From: Flavobacteriales bacterium
Lineage (GTDB): Bacteria; Bacteroidota; Bacteroidia; Flavobacteriales_D; Sanyastnellaceae
Length of the DNA stretch: 38,281 bases
Assembly: GCA_029242765.1 (NCBI GenBank)
Contig: JAQWTJ010000040.1
Coordinates: forward strand, 1-38,281
Direction of reading: 5' to 3'
Positions 7,731 to 17,670 of the stretch are shown here, one piece after another. The position numbers and the translations under genes are program-made. Below the pieces are notes generated by a model, which made no database searches, was not told the origin of the DNA, and worked only from the letters and a program-made list of their open reading frames with translations. The first letter of the stretch is position 1; the number at the start of each line of letters is the position of its first letter.

Positions 7731-8228
7731 ATGGACGCGCTGCTGAATCCCGCTTTTGGGACGATCATTTGGTCGAGTATCTCTTTCTTGGTTGTTCTCT
7801 TCCTGCTTAAACGCATGGCTTGGGGACCAATTTTGGAGGGCCTCAAAGACCGCGAAGAAGAAATCGATGGGGCGTTGAACGCCGCTAAGACAGCTCGGGA
7901 GCAACTCGAGGGTCTCAAGGCTGACAACGACCGCCTTTTGGTCGAGGCCCGTGTAAAGCGGGACGCCATGCTGAAGGAGGGCCGTGAAATGGCCAACCGA
8001 ATGGTGGCCGAGGCCAAGGGCAAAGGTGTAGAGGAGGCCGACCGGATGGTTGAGGCTGCTCGCACGGCCATCGAACACGAACGTTCTGCAGCTGTTGCGG
8101 AGTTGAAATCGGAAGTGGCCAAGCTCAGCTTGGAAATTGCCGAGCAACTCGTTCGCACGCAGCTGACCCAGGATGCAGGTCAGCAGGAGCTCGTTTCCCG
8201 CATGATCTCAGATTCAAAGCTGAACTGA
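7731..8228 (+). CDS. atpF: ATP synthase Fo subunit b
   Basis: The 165-residue protein has one N-terminal span (IIWSSISFLVVLFLLKRMAW) and then a long charged helix rich in Ala, Glu, Lys and Arg (for example AKTAREQLEGLKADNDRL), as expected for the stator stalk that ties Fo to F1. There is one b gene here and no b'. It lies 19 bases after atpE, and its stop is one base before the atpH start. Confidence 0.95.
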   Translation: MDALLNPAFGTIIWSSISFLVVLFLLKRMAWGPILEGLKDREEEIDGALNAAKTAREQLEGLKADNDRLLVEARVKRDAMLKEGREMANRMVAEAKGKGVEEADRMVEAARTAIEHERSAAVAELKSEVAKLSLEIAEQLVRTQLTQDAGQQELVSRMISDSKLN

Positions 8229-8229
8229 T

Positions 8230-8784
8230 ATGCCCATCACCGCAGTATCTCGCCGCTATGCCAAGTCCTTGTTGGGGCTGGCCACGCAACAGAACGCCGT
8301 GGACGCCGTGGACGCTGATATGCGCACCATTGCCGAAACGATTCGCGCCAACAATGAGTTGGAGGCCGTTCTGGGCAGTGCTGTAATACGCGGTGGACGC
8401 AAGGAAGCAGTGCTCAAAGCCCTGTTTCCCGATGCGCACAAGCTGTCGCTCGACTTTTTATCCCAACTAACAAGCCAAGGCCGCGGTGCCTTGGTCTTGG
8501 ACGCGGCTGTCGCGTTAATTGATGCAGTGCGCACCGCGCGCGGTATTGTGACAGCCGAATTGACCACCGCTGTTCCTCTTGACGAAAAACGTCTGGAGGA
8601 GATCATGTCGCTTATCAGTGAGATTCACCCCAGCGGTGTCGAACTGACCCAGCTCGTGGACCCGGAACAAATAGGCGGCTTCAAGCTGCTGGTCGGGGAC
8701 CGCATGGTCGACACCTCGGTGCGTTCGTCTTTACAGTCGATGCACCGGGATTTTACAAACCACCCTTACGAACCGGGCCGCTAA
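8230..8784 (+). CDS. atpH: ATP synthase F1 subunit delta
   Basis: The 184-residue protein has the OSCP/delta pattern: [12 protein letters not shown] at the N-terminus, a helical domain, and the C-terminal signature ([20 protein letters not shown] followed by [11 protein letters not shown]). It joins the top of F1 to the b stalk. Its order after atpF and before atpA is standard. Confidence 0.95.
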   Translation: MPITAVSRRYAKSLLGLATQQNAVDAVDADMRTIAETIRANNELEAVLGSAVIRGGRKEAVLKALFPDAHKLSLDFLSQLTSQGRGALVLDAAVALIDAVRTARGIVTAELTTAVPLDEKRLEEIMSLISEIHPSGVELTQLVDPEQIGGFKLLVGDRMVDTSVRSSLQSMHRDFTNHPYEPGR

Positions 8785-8800
8785 GCCCGGCGTTTACATC

Positions 8801-10387
8801 ATGATGTCGAAGATTAAACCCGCAGAGGTCTCAGCTGTTTTACGTGAACAGCTTGCAGGAACCAAGACCGCAGCTGACCTCCAAGAGGTCGGATCCGTGC
8901 TCCAAGTGGGCGACGGAATTGCTCGCATTTACGGATTGTCAAACGTAGAATCCGGCGAGCTCATTGAATTTGAAAACGGGGTGCGCGGCATCGCTTTGAA
9001 CCTAGAGGAAGACAATGTAGGCGCCGTATTGCTAGGCCCTTCAGGAGACCTCAAGGAAGGTTCAACCGTAAAACGTTTGGGCCAAATTGCCTCGGTAAAA
9101 GTGGGCAACGGTATGCTCGGTCGTGTGGTGAACACACTCGGCGAGCCGATTGACGGCAAGGGCCACATCAAGGGCGACCTTTTTGAGATGCCCATTGAGC
9201 GCAAGGCGCCAGGCGTGATTTATCGTCAACCTGTGAGCGAGCCGCTTCAAACCGGCATCAAGGCCATCGACTCGATGATTCCCATTGGACGTGGCCAGCG
9301 CGAGTTGATTATCGGTGACCGTCAGACGGGCAAGAGCTCTGTCGCGATTGATACGATCATCAACCAGAAAGAATTTTACGATCGCGGCGAGCCCGTGTTT
9401 TGTATCTACGTTGCAATCGGACAGAAGGGTTCGACGGTGGCCGGTGTTGTGAATATGCTCGAGGCTGCTGGCGCGATGGCGTACACAGTGATCGTTGCTG
9501 CCACGGCCGCTGACCCAGCTCCACTTCAGTTCTACGCTCCGTTTACGGCGGCGGCCATCGGTGAGTTCTTCCGCGATACAGGCAAGCCTGCGTTGGTTGT
9601 TTATGATGACCTGTCGAAGCAAGCGGTTGCTTACCGGGAGGTCTCGTTGTTGCTCCGTCGTCCTCCGGGCCGCGAGGCATACCCAGGAGACGTATTCTAT
9701 CTGCACAGCCGCCTATTGGAACGCGCGTGCAAGGTGATCAATGACGACAAGCTCGCCAGCGAGATGAACGACCTGCCCGACAGCCTGAAGCCGATCGTTA
9801 AAGGCGGCGGCTCTCTTACGGCGCTCCCCATCATTGAGACCCAGGCGGGCGACGTGTCGGCCTACATCCCAACGAACGTGATTTCGATCACAGACGGTCA
9901 GATTTTCTTGGAGTCAAGCCTATTCCTTTCAGGGGTCCGACCCGCCATCAATGTGGGCATCTCGGTGAGCCGCGTTGGGGGGTCGGCACAGATCAAGCCT
10001 ATGAAAAAGGTGTCGGGAACGTTGAAGCTTGACCAAGCCCAATACCGCGAGCTCGAAGCCTTTTCGAAGTTCGGTTCAGACCTGGACGATGCAACAAAGG
10101 CAATCCTTGGAAAAGGCATGCGCAACGTGGAGATCCTCAAGCAAGGGCTCAACTCACCGATGCCGGTTCAAGAACAGACCGCAATTATTTACGCAGGAAC
10201 CAAGGGTCTTTTGAAGGACGTTCCAGTGAACAAGGTGGGCGAGTTTGAGCGCGCCTACATCGATTACTTGCGCGCGGGCCACGCTGACACGCTGGAGGCT
10301 TTGGCAGCAGGAAAATATAGCAAGGACGAAGAGGCCGTATTGGCTGCCGCTGCCAAGGAGGTGAGCGCACAATTCGCAAACGCGTAA
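8801..10387 (+). CDS. atpA: ATP synthase F1 subunit alpha
   Basis: The 528-residue protein, a normal length, carries the Walker A loop GDRQTGKSS (from residue 172), the segment [17 protein letters not shown] with the Walker B region [14 protein letters not shown], and the alpha/beta signature [17 protein letters not shown]. It begins with two ATG codons, so the true start may be 8801 or 8804. Alpha holds the non-catalytic nucleotide sites of F1. The catalytic beta subunit gene (atpD) is not in this window. Confidence 0.98.
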   Translation: MMSKIKPAEVSAVLREQLAGTKTAADLQEVGSVLQVGDGIARIYGLSNVESGELIEFENGVRGIALNLEEDNVGAVLLGPSGDLKEGSTVKRLGQIASVKVGNGMLGRVVNTLGEPIDGKGHIKGDLFEMPIERKAPGVIYRQPVSEPLQTGIKAIDSMIPIGRGQRELIIGDRQTGKSSVAIDTIINQKEFYDRGEPVFCIYVAIGQKGSTVAGVVNMLEAAGAMAYTVIVAATAADPAPLQFYAPFTAAAIGEFFRDTGKPALVVYDDLSKQAVAYREVSLLLRRPPGREAYPGDVFYLHSRLLERACKVINDDKLASEMNDLPDSLKPIVKGGGSLTALPIIETQAGDVSAYIPTNVISITDGQIFLESSLFLSGVRPAINVGISVSRVGGSAQIKPMKKVSGTLKLDQAQYRELEAFSKFGSDLDDATKAILGKGMRNVEILKQGLNSPMPVQEQTAIIYAGTKGLLKDVPVNKVGEFERAYIDYLRAGHADTLEALAAGKYSKDEEAVLAAAAKEVSAQFANA

Positions 10388-10410
10388 GTTCGCAAAGCAA
10401 CTAGAGTAGA

Positions 10411-11289
10411 ATGTCTGGAGGCCTTAAAGAAGTTAGAAGCCGAATTGCGTCAGTCGGCAGCACCATGCAGATCACGCAGGCGATGAAGTTGGTTTCAGCT
10501 TCAAAGCTTCGCCGTGCACAAGAGGCTGTCACGCGCATGCGCCCCTACGCTTCTAAACTTCAGGAGATTCTTCAGAACGTGAGCGGTTCGTTAGACAGCG
10601 CCGAAAACCCGTACGCCATAGACGCGGGAAAAGGCAAAGTGCTACTCGTTGCGATCACTTCGAATCGCGGGCTGTGCGGGCCGTTTAACAACAATGTAAT
10701 CAAGGCGGCCCACCGCCGCATTGCCGAACTGAAGGGTTCAGAGATTCATTTGTTGAGCCTTGGCAAGAAATCGGCTGATGTCTTTGCACGAACGGAGCAT
10801 CATGTGACGCTGGATTTGGGAGATAAGCCGCACGACATTTTCGACAACCTTGACTTCACAAGCGCTTCTCGCGTTGCGGACCAACTGATGAAGGCCTTCG
10901 TCGACGGCACCTACACACACATTGAAATCATCTACAACCGGTTTGTCAATGCGGCCACGCAAGACCTGCAGGTGGAGCCCTTCTTACCGATTCAGCCGCC
11001 CTCGACCGACGGTGAATCGAGCACTTCGACGGAGTATTTGTTTGAACCTTCACAAGAGGAGATAGCACTGAACGTGATACCCAACACACTGAAGACGCAG
11101 CTGTACAAAGCGCTTCTTGACAGCTTCGCCTCGGAGCACGGCGCCCGCATGACGGCGATGCACTCCGCCACGGACAACGCCACGGAAATGCTTCGGGAGT
11201 TGAAGCTGACCTATAACAAGGCGCGCCAAGCTGCAATTACTGGAGAAATCCTCGAGATTGTTGGCGGTGCTGAAGCTCTCGAAGGCTAA
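10411..11289 (+). CDS. atpG: ATP synthase F1 subunit gamma
   Basis: The 292-residue protein has both end signatures of gamma: KEVRSRIASVGSTMQITQAMKLVSASKLRRA (partly quoted: STMQITQAMKLVSASK) near the start and ARMTAMHSATDNATEMLREL near the end. These form the coiled-coil central shaft of F1. The stop TAA shares its last base with the ATG of the histidine kinase that follows, instead of being followed by atpD/atpC. Confidence 0.96.
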   Translation: MSGGLKEVRSRIASVGSTMQITQAMKLVSASKLRRAQEAVTRMRPYASKLQEILQNVSGSLDSAENPYAIDAGKGKVLLVAITSNRGLCGPFNNNVIKAAHRRIAELKGSEIHLLSLGKKSADVFARTEHHVTLDLGDKPHDIFDNLDFTSASRVADQLMKAFVDGTYTHIEIIYNRFVNAATQDLQVEPFLPIQPPSTDGESSTSTEYLFEPSQEEIALNVIPNTLKTQLYKALLDSFASEHGARMTAMHSATDNATEMLRELKLTYNKARQAAITGEILEIVGGAEALEG

Positions 11290-12755
11290 TGAGAGGACCC
11301 GCAACACGGGTCCCATTGAGTCGGCGCATTTTTTGGGCCATGTTGGTGGTGACCGCCTTAGGCTTCGCGCTGACGGCCGCAACCACACTTAAGAACTTTT
11401 CTGACCTCGACATCACGTACAACGCCAAGCGTCTGTTGCGAAAGGAGGCGGCAATGACCAAGAGCTTGAACTATGCCCTGCACGACGCTGTGGGGGATAC
11501 GATTGAGGCATACGCTTTGAGTTGGTCGGTTATGCCGCGCGGTTTTGCTGAGCGCATTGTCGAAATTGCCAAGGTCCACAACCAAGCTTTTGCGGTGTAC
11601 CGATTGGATGGGAGCCTGTTTGTCTCATCAACGGTGCGTTCACCTGAGAATGAAGGATTTTCCGTTCAAGTGGATCCGGAGGTGACCATTGCCTTAGCAC
11701 AGGGCACGTCGCGCTATGTCGTGTCGCTGGGTGGCGGTTCGAACATGGCCTATTGGTACCAGCGCAACAACGACGAGCGACCTGTGGCACTTGTCGCGGC
11801 TCGGTATGCTGAGCGAAAGCTGGACGAATTGGGCCGCCGAGAATTTATGGGGAACATGGCCGCGGTGTACTTTGTGATTCTGCTTGCGGCTGCTTTGCTT
11901 GCTTGGGCGCTATCGAGATCGATTGCTCGCCCTCTAAAGCAGATTGGAGAGGCGATGGACCGCGGTGCGGCTTCGGACAAGTTCGAATTGATCGAATTTC
12001 AAGGGTCCGAGGAGATTTCTCTCCTTGTAAATCAATACAACCGCATGGTTGACCGTGTGCGCACGTCGTCCGAGGCTCTGGCCCATTCTGAACGCGAGGG
12101 CGCCTGGCGGCAGATGGCTATGCAAGTGGCGCATGAGATAAAAAACCCTCTGACCCCCATGAAGCTGGGCATTCAGCAGCTGGAGCGCGCCATCTCCGAT
12201 GATGCGCCGGACTTGAATGAGCGTTTTGCCAAGCTCGCCACCGTATTGCACGGCCAAATCGATTCACTCAGCCGCATGGCCACGGGCTTTTCTTCACTGG
12301 CCCACATTCCTCAGCGCGCCCACGAGTCGGTGCGCATAGCCGACGTGCTAGCGGATGTGCTCGCCTTGCACCGCCGTGTAGACGTTGGCCCGGTAGAAGC
12401 CCCCCCCAGCGACACATTTGTGCAAGGGGACCGCGAACAGCTCGTGAGGCTTTTCGGGAATCTTGTTATCAATGCACAACAAGCCATAGGGAAGAGTGAG
12501 GGGAGCGTTCACTTTGAGGTGTGCTCTGAAGCGGAGGCCTTAACAGTTTCGGTTGTGGACAACGGCCCGGGTGTCTCAGGAGCGCTCATGGACCGAATCT
12601 TTGAACCGCAATTCACGACGCGCGGATCGGGCACAGGTCTAGGCTTGGCCATCAGTCGCGCCATCGCCGAAGACCACGGCGCCCAAATCGGGCTGAACTC
12701 AAATACTGAAGGCGGCGCTACATTTTGGGTTCGATGGCCTGTCAATCCGGCGTAG
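11289..12755 (+). CDS. Membrane sensor histidine kinase, NtrY-like
   Basis: The 488-residue protein has a first span near residues 14-34, an extracytoplasmic sensor region of about 155 residues, and a second span near 190-212 followed by a HAMP-like linker. The phospho-acceptor motif is AHEIKNPLTPMKL (H282). The catalytic domain has an N box (NLVINAQQAIG), G1 (VVDNGPGVSG), F box (IFEPQFTT) and G2 (GSGTGLGLAI). HEIKNPLTP is the form usual for NtrY-type kinases. It should autophosphorylate and pass phosphate to a response regulator, but none is adjacent. The start overlaps the atpG stop by one base, so it is probably translated together with the ATP synthase. Confidence 0.9.
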   Translation: MRGPATRVPLSRRIFWAMLVVTALGFALTAATTLKNFSDLDITYNAKRLLRKEAAMTKSLNYALHDAVGDTIEAYALSWSVMPRGFAERIVEIAKVHNQAFAVYRLDGSLFVSSTVRSPENEGFSVQVDPEVTIALAQGTSRYVVSLGGGSNMAYWYQRNNDERPVALVAARYAERKLDELGRREFMGNMAAVYFVILLAAALLAWALSRSIARPLKQIGEAMDRGAASDKFELIEFQGSEEISLLVNQYNRMVDRVRTSSEALAHSEREGAWRQMAMQVAHEIKNPLTPMKLGIQQLERAISDDAPDLNERFAKLATVLHGQIDSLSRMATGFSSLAHIPQRAHESVRIADVLADVLALHRRVDVGPVEAPPSDTFVQGDREQLVRLFGNLVINAQQAIGKSEGSVHFEVCSEAEALTVSVVDNGPGVSGALMDRIFEPQFTTRGSGTGLGLAISRAIAEDHGAQIGLNSNTEGGATFWVRWPVNPA

Positions 12756-12935
12756 GGCCGAGCTCAGCCCAATACGCGCCTATGGTAAAGGTTGTTTCCC
12801 AGCGCCATAGAGTTGTTCACAACCCGCACAAAGCAACACCACTGCATTTGCTCCACATTATTTGGAGATTATGTGCAATATTGCGCCGATTCATAAGAAT
12901 TGGCAAAACCAGCCTACAACCAAAAACTTTACAAT
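12756..12935. other. 180-base intergenic gap before susC
   Basis: This gap must hold the susC promoter, but no exact TAnnTTTG is seen. The nearest are TAGAGTTG (about 12807) and an AT-rich ATTATTTG (about 12859). A 6-bp inverted repeat (CTATGG/CCATAG, 12780-12785 and 12805-12810) has a 19-base loop and no T-run, so it does not read as a terminator. Confidence 0.4.
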
Positions 12936-15900
12936 ATGAAAACCAAGCTAATGCTGCTCGCGGCGATGATCGCGTTTGGAACCTCGGCCCTTTGGGCGCA
13001 GAGTGTGACGGGCACAGTTTCAGATGCCAGTGATGGCGGTGGCCTGCCCGGTGTGGCAGTCCTTGTCGACGGATCAAACGTCGGTGTGATGACAGATATG
13101 GACGGAAACTACTCAGTCAATGCCGCCGCAGGTGACGTGTTGGTCTTCAGTTTTGTTGGATACAGCACAGAACGCCGGGAGGTGGGATCTGGCTCAATCA
13201 ACGTTTCACTCAAAAGCGGCGTGACACTTGATGAGGTGGTCGTGACTGCTCTCGGGGTTTCTCGAGAAAAGAAGTCGCTTGGCTACTCTGTTCAAGAGCT
13301 TGATAACGGGGCCTTTACTAATGCGCGCTCTGAGAACATCGTTCGCTCACTTTCTGGAAAGATTGCGGGTGTGCAGGTGACCTCGGGAACATCCATTGGC
13401 TCGTCTTCTAAGGTGTTGCTTCGCGGTGCGAGCTCAATCACAGGTGACAACCAACCGTTGTTTGTTGTGGACGGTGTACCTATGGACAACTCAGACTACT
13501 CAGGATACAACCAGCAGCGCTCTGTAGGTGGATACGACTATGGCAACGCCATTTCGGACATCAACCCTGACGACATTGCATCTGTATCTGTGTTGAAAGG
13601 CCCCGCGGCTGCAGCGCTCTACGGATCGCGCGCCTCGAACGGCGCCATCGTTATCACAACGAAGACAGGTGAAGGCCACCGCGCTTCTGGCAAGAGCGGC
13701 CTTGGCATCTCGGTCTCTTCAGGGGTTGCTTACAACAACGTGTATGTGCTGCCGAACTACCAAAATTCCTACGGCGGAGGCGCAGGCACAGCTTGGGTTG
13801 ACACCATTGACGGGGACCTCATTCCGGACTACGGATATGATGGTTCTTGGGGCCCCAAGCTAGACGGCACAATGGTCCGTCATTGGGACAGCTGGGACGA
13901 AGGCCACCCAGAGTATGGACAAACCCGTGCCTGGTCTCCTTCAACCAGCGACGTTGATGAGTACTTCCAGACGGGCGTGACCACCACCAATAACATTTCG
14001 GTTGCGGGGTCTACGGACGAAAGCTCGTTCCGCCTCTCCTATACCAACCACGATCAAACGGGTGTTTATGAGAACTCTTCATTGGACCGCAACACCCTTT
14101 CGTTTTCTGGGACGCAGCAAATTTCTGACAACCTCAAGGCGTCGGCCAGCGTGAACTATGTGCAGAGCAAGGGTGCCAATCGTCCGATGACAGGTTACGG
14201 TCAATCCATCATGTCGCAGTTCACTCAATGGGGACAGCGCCAGCTTTCAATGGACCGCTTGCGCGACTATAAGAACCCTGACGGAACCCAGCGTACATGG
14301 AACCGGAACAGTGCCGCTGATCCAGCTCCCCACTATTGGGACAATCCATTTTGGGAGCGCTATGAGAACACGCAGAATGACCAGCGCGACCGTGTGTTTG
14401 GAAATATGAGCTTGACGTACAAGATCAATGACGTGTTCTCTTTCACAGGGCGCGCCTTGACCGACTTCTACACAGACCGTCGCGAAGAGCGCGTTGCTGT
14501 AGGCGGCGTTAATATTAGCTCGTATAGCGAGAGCACACGCCAGCTGCATGAGACCAACCTCGACGCCTATTTAAACTTCACGGACGATCTCAGTGACGAC
14601 TTGAGTGTAACGGGTTTTGTAGGAGTGAACCAACGGACCCGCAACTACAAGCGCCTTAACGCATATACGCTCGGCGGTCTGAACACCCCGGGACTCTACA
14701 CCATCAACAATGGTGCAGACGGATATGAAGTGGGCGACTTTGAGTCAAACCGGACGGTGAATTCAGTGCTTGGAAGTGCAAGCTTCGGATTCCAACGCAA
14801 GTTCTACGTTGACATCACAGGCCGAAATGACTTCAGCTCTACATTGCCTGAGGCAAGCAACAGCTACTTTTACCCATCGGCCACGGCCAGCTACGTCTTC
14901 AGCGAAGACTTCGACCTGGAAGGTGTGAGTTTTGGTAAAGTTCGCTTCGGGTGGGCCCAGGTCGGTAACGACACGAACCCCTACGAAACGGGCACAACGT
15001 ACGCTGTGAATAGCAACTTCGGCAACAGTGGATCGGCCACGGTGCCAAACGCTCAGAACAACCCAAATCTTCGTCCAGAGAAGACCAGCAGCTGGGAGGC
15101 AGGACTGGAGCTGAACTTGTTTATGGACAAGGTTCGCTTGGACTTGACCTACTACAGCAGCACAACGGAAGACTTGATCTTCAATGTGCCTGTATCAGCC
15201 GCTTCAGGTTACTCAAGCGCGGTGCTCAATGCTGGTAAGACCTCGAATAAAGGAATCGAGCTGGCCGTAGAGGCCACGCTTGTGAACACAGAGGACTTGC
15301 GCTGGGACATCGGCGTGAATTACGCGAAGAACACAAACGAACTTATTGAACTGTCAGAAGGTGTAGAGAACCTGCAATACGCTTCGCTCTTCGGTACGAC
15401 TCTCGAGGCACGACCAGGCCAACCGCTTGGAACGTTCTACGGCTACAACTTTGTCTTTGATGACGCCGGCAACAAATTGGTTGACGACGACGGTTACTAC
15501 ATGAGAAGTGATGAAGTCGAGCCGATCGGTTCGATTCTTCCAGAGTACACAGCCGGTGTGAACACCACACTCCAATACAAGGACCTCAGCTTCTTTGCGT
15601 TGGTTGACATCCAGAAAGGTGGATCATTGCACAGCTACTCAAACCAGTGGGGCAAGTACTCCGGTACGCTTTACGAGACGGTTTGGGACGAGGACGGCAA
15701 TGACATGCGTGATCCTGATTACGCCGGAATCGTCGTGGAAGGTGTGAATGCCACAACGGGCGAAGCCAATACGGCAGCCATCAGCCCAGGGGCTCACTTC
15801 TTCTACAACCAAGGGTACATTATTCACGCTGCTGACCAGTACGACGCATCGTACGTCAAGCTTCGTGAGATGCGGCTTGATTACAACATTCCTGCAGACA

Positions 15901-16088
15901 TGATGGAGGGTTCGCCCTTCTCTAATGTTAGCTTGGGCGTGTTCGGTCGCAACCTTGCAATCCTTTCATCTAACGCTCCCCACATCGACCCGGAGGTGGC
16001 CACATCGGCATCAAACATCCAGGGCTTCGAGGGCGGTCAGCTTCCTGCTGAGCGCACCATTGGCGTGAACCTCAAGTTCACACTCTGA
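12936..16088 (+). CDS. SusC/RagA-family TonB-dependent outer-membrane transporter
   Basis: The start at 12936 gives a clean signal peptide (MKTKLMLLAAMIAFGTSALWAQ); an ATG 36 bases upstream adds residues that spoil it. The 1,050-residue protein has a carboxypeptidase-regulatory-like domain (about 24-97), the SusC TonB-box-like motif LDEVVVTALG (98-107), a plug with LRGASSITGDNQPLFVVDGVP and SVLKGPAAAALYGSRASNGA, and a long beta-barrel ending in NLKFTL. With its SusD partner it forms a lidded channel that imports large ligands using energy passed by TonB. No glycoside hydrolase or peptidase lies next to it, so the ligand cannot be guessed. Confidence 0.95.
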   Translation: MKTKLMLLAAMIAFGTSALWAQSVTGTVSDASDGGGLPGVAVLVDGSNVGVMTDMDGNYSVNAAAGDVLVFSFVGYSTERREVGSGSINVSLKSGVTLDEVVVTALGVSREKKSLGYSVQELDNGAFTNARSENIVRSLSGKIAGVQVTSGTSIGSSSKVLLRGASSITGDNQPLFVVDGVPMDNSDYSGYNQQRSVGGYDYGNAISDINPDDIASVSVLKGPAAAALYGSRASNGAIVITTKTGEGHRASGKSGLGISVSSGVAYNNVYVLPNYQNSYGGGAGTAWVDTIDGDLIPDYGYDGSWGPKLDGTMVRHWDSWDEGHPEYGQTRAWSPSTSDVDEYFQTGVTTTNNISVAGSTDESSFRLSYTNHDQTGVYENSSLDRNTLSFSGTQQISDNLKASASVNYVQSKGANRPMTGYGQSIMSQFTQWGQRQLSMDRLRDYKNPDGTQRTWNRNSAADPAPHYWDNPFWERYENTQNDQRDRVFGNMSLTYKINDVFSFTGRALTDFYTDRREERVAVGGVNISSYSESTRQLHETNLDAYLNFTDDLSDDLSVTGFVGVNQRTRNYKRLNAYTLGGLNTPGLYTINNGADGYEVGDFESNRTVNSVLGSASFGFQRKFYVDITGRNDFSSTLPEASNSYFYPSATASYVFSEDFDLEGVSFGKVRFGWAQVGNDTNPYETGTTYAVNSNFGNSGSATVPNAQNNPNLRPEKTSSWEAGLELNLFMDKVRLDLTYYSSTTEDLIFNVPVSAASGYSSAVLNAGKTSNKGIELAVEATLVNTEDLRWDIGVNYAKNTNELIELSEGVENLQYASLFGTTLEARPGQPLGTFYGYNFVFDDAGNKLVDDDGYYMRSDEVEPIGSILPEYTAGVNTTLQYKDLSFFALVDIQKGGSLHSYSNQWGKYSGTLYETVWDEDGNDMRDPDYAGIVVEGVNATTGEANTAAISPGAHFFYNQGYIIHAADQYDASYVKLREMRLDYNIPADMMEGSPFSNVSLGVFGRNLAILSSNAPHIDPEVATSASNIQGFEGGQLPAERTIGVNLKFTL

Positions 16089-16116
16089 TCTTTTAAACTC
16101 TGTAATAACTAAGGAC

Positions 16117-17580
16117 ATGAACAAGAACATTTTCCTTCTCGCTGGCTTGATAGTAGCCATCGCTTTCACGGGGTGCCGAAAGGACTTCGAAGAAATCAAT
16201 ACGAATCCCAATGAGCCGACGGCTGTGTCGACCGGCTTCTTGCTGACTGCTGCGCAAAAGCGCATCATGGACGAGAACATGGACTCTTTCTGGGGCAGCC
16301 GCCGCGGAATGCAGATGTCTCAATTCTGGTCATCTAACCAGTACTCCAATGAGAGCCGCTACCAATTCCGTTCGGATGTGACCAACGGCGCTTGGCGTGA
16401 CTTTTACGCGGGTGTGCTGCAGGACCTCCAGCAGATTATTAACCTGAACACGGACTCTCCGGATGACGTATCGGGTTACGGTGACAACGGCAATCAGATT
16501 GCTGTGGCCACGGTGCTGCAAGCGTGGACTTACCAGTTGCTCACGGATGCCTTTGGTGCTATCCCTATGGGAGAGGCCTTAACCGGTACGGATAACCTGT
16601 CCCCAGCATACGACAGCCAGCAAGCCGTGTACGGCAAGTTGGTTTCGATGCTCGACGGCGCAATCGCAGGTATGGATGCAGGGGCCCCTGGCCCGAACGG
16701 CGACCAGATCTACGGAGGCGACATGAGCGCTTGGGCTACGTTTGCGAATAGTTTGAAGCTTCGCGTGGCGATGCGGATGTCGGACGTTGACGCGGCCGGA
16801 GCGAAAGCAGCCGGTGAGTCAGCTATAGCTGGTGGCGTAATCACAGCAAATGCTGACAACGCTGCATTCCCATATATCGATGCTGCACCGAACAACAACC
16901 CCGTTAACGAGGCAAACAAGACACGGAATGACTTCGCTGCATCCAACACGATGATCGATTTCTTGACGGGCCTGAATGACCCGCGTATGCAAATCTATTA
17001 CGAGCCTTCAGCTTCTGATGGCGTGTACATTGGTGAAGTGTACGGTTTGGATGAGACCAATGCGGCTTTGACACCTGACGCTGTGGTTTCACAGCCTGGT
17101 GCGATGGCTCTTGGTGGAGCATTCCCTGGAATCTTCATGGATGCTGCTCAAGTGAACTTCTTGCTTGCCGAGGCCGCTGAACGCGGATGGGCCGGTGCAG
17201 GAGACGCTGAGGCCAACTACAACGCTGGTGTGACTGCGAGCTTTGAATTCTGGGGTGCTGATGGCGCTGCCGACTACTTGGCGCAAGCCGATGTGGCCTA
17301 CGGTTCTGCTGCGGGCACATACAGTGAGCGTATCGGTCGCCAGAAGTGGGTGGCATTGTACATGCAAGGCCAAGAGGCTTGGGCTGAGTACCGCCGGATG
17401 GACTTCGGTGTGTTGCTCCCTTGTGCCGACGGTGCTTTAGCTGGTGACGGCAGTGTGCCATCTCGTATGGAGTACCCGCTTGATGAGCAAACGCTCAACT
17501 ACGATAGCTACTCTGCAGGTGTGGCCTCTTTGGGAGGTGCGGACGCCTTGGAGACCAAGCTTTGGTGGGACGTCAACTAA
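16117..17580 (+). CDS. SusD/RagB-family surface lipoprotein (SusD-like_2 type)
   Basis: The 487-residue protein has a lipoprotein signal ending FTGC (C20), then RKDFEEINTNPNEPT, a motif common in the second SusD-like subfamily. The helical region contains AWTYQLLTDAFGAIPMGEAL, the usual sequence around the TPR-like helices, and a C-terminal part with QKWVALYMQGQEAWAEYRRM. It sits on the outside of the outer membrane and closes over the SusC barrel to hold ligand. It starts 28 bases after susC and is followed by a strong terminator, so the pair is a two-gene unit. Confidence 0.93.
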   Translation: MNKNIFLLAGLIVAIAFTGCRKDFEEINTNPNEPTAVSTGFLLTAAQKRIMDENMDSFWGSRRGMQMSQFWSSNQYSNESRYQFRSDVTNGAWRDFYAGVLQDLQQIINLNTDSPDDVSGYGDNGNQIAVATVLQAWTYQLLTDAFGAIPMGEALTGTDNLSPAYDSQQAVYGKLVSMLDGAIAGMDAGAPGPNGDQIYGGDMSAWATFANSLKLRVAMRMSDVDAAGAKAAGESAIAGGVITANADNAAFPYIDAAPNNNPVNEANKTRNDFAASNTMIDFLTGLNDPRMQIYYEPSASDGVYIGEVYGLDETNAALTPDAVVSQPGAMALGGAFPGIFMDAAQVNFLLAEAAERGWAGAGDAEANYNAGVTASFEFWGADGAADYLAQADVAYGSAAGTYSERIGRQKWVALYMQGQEAWAEYRRMDFGVLLPCADGALAGDGSVPSRMEYPLDEQTLNYDSYSAGVASLGGADALETKLWWDVN

Positions 17581-17636
17581 GACGGCTCTAATTGAACGGC
17601 GCGGCTTGCCGCGCTGCGATTCACAATCGAACTTGA

Positions 17637-17670
17637 AAGCCCTGCCGGAAACGGTGGGGCTTTTGATTTT
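17637..17670 (+). terminator. Terminator after susD
   Basis: An 11-bp stem (17637-17647 with 17652-17662, two G-T wobbles) closed by a GAAA tetraloop runs into TTTTGATTTT. It ends at the stop of the converging cyclase gene and may stop weak read-through from that side too. Confidence 0.85.

Noticed and set aside
9062-9706. 214-codon open frame opposite atpA
   Set aside because: Fully antisense to one of the most conserved genes known, with no protein-like features.
12780-12810. CTATGG/CCATAG inverted repeat as terminator of the atp-kinase run
   Set aside because: Only six base pairs with a 19-base loop and no T-run; likely chance or an unrelated operator.
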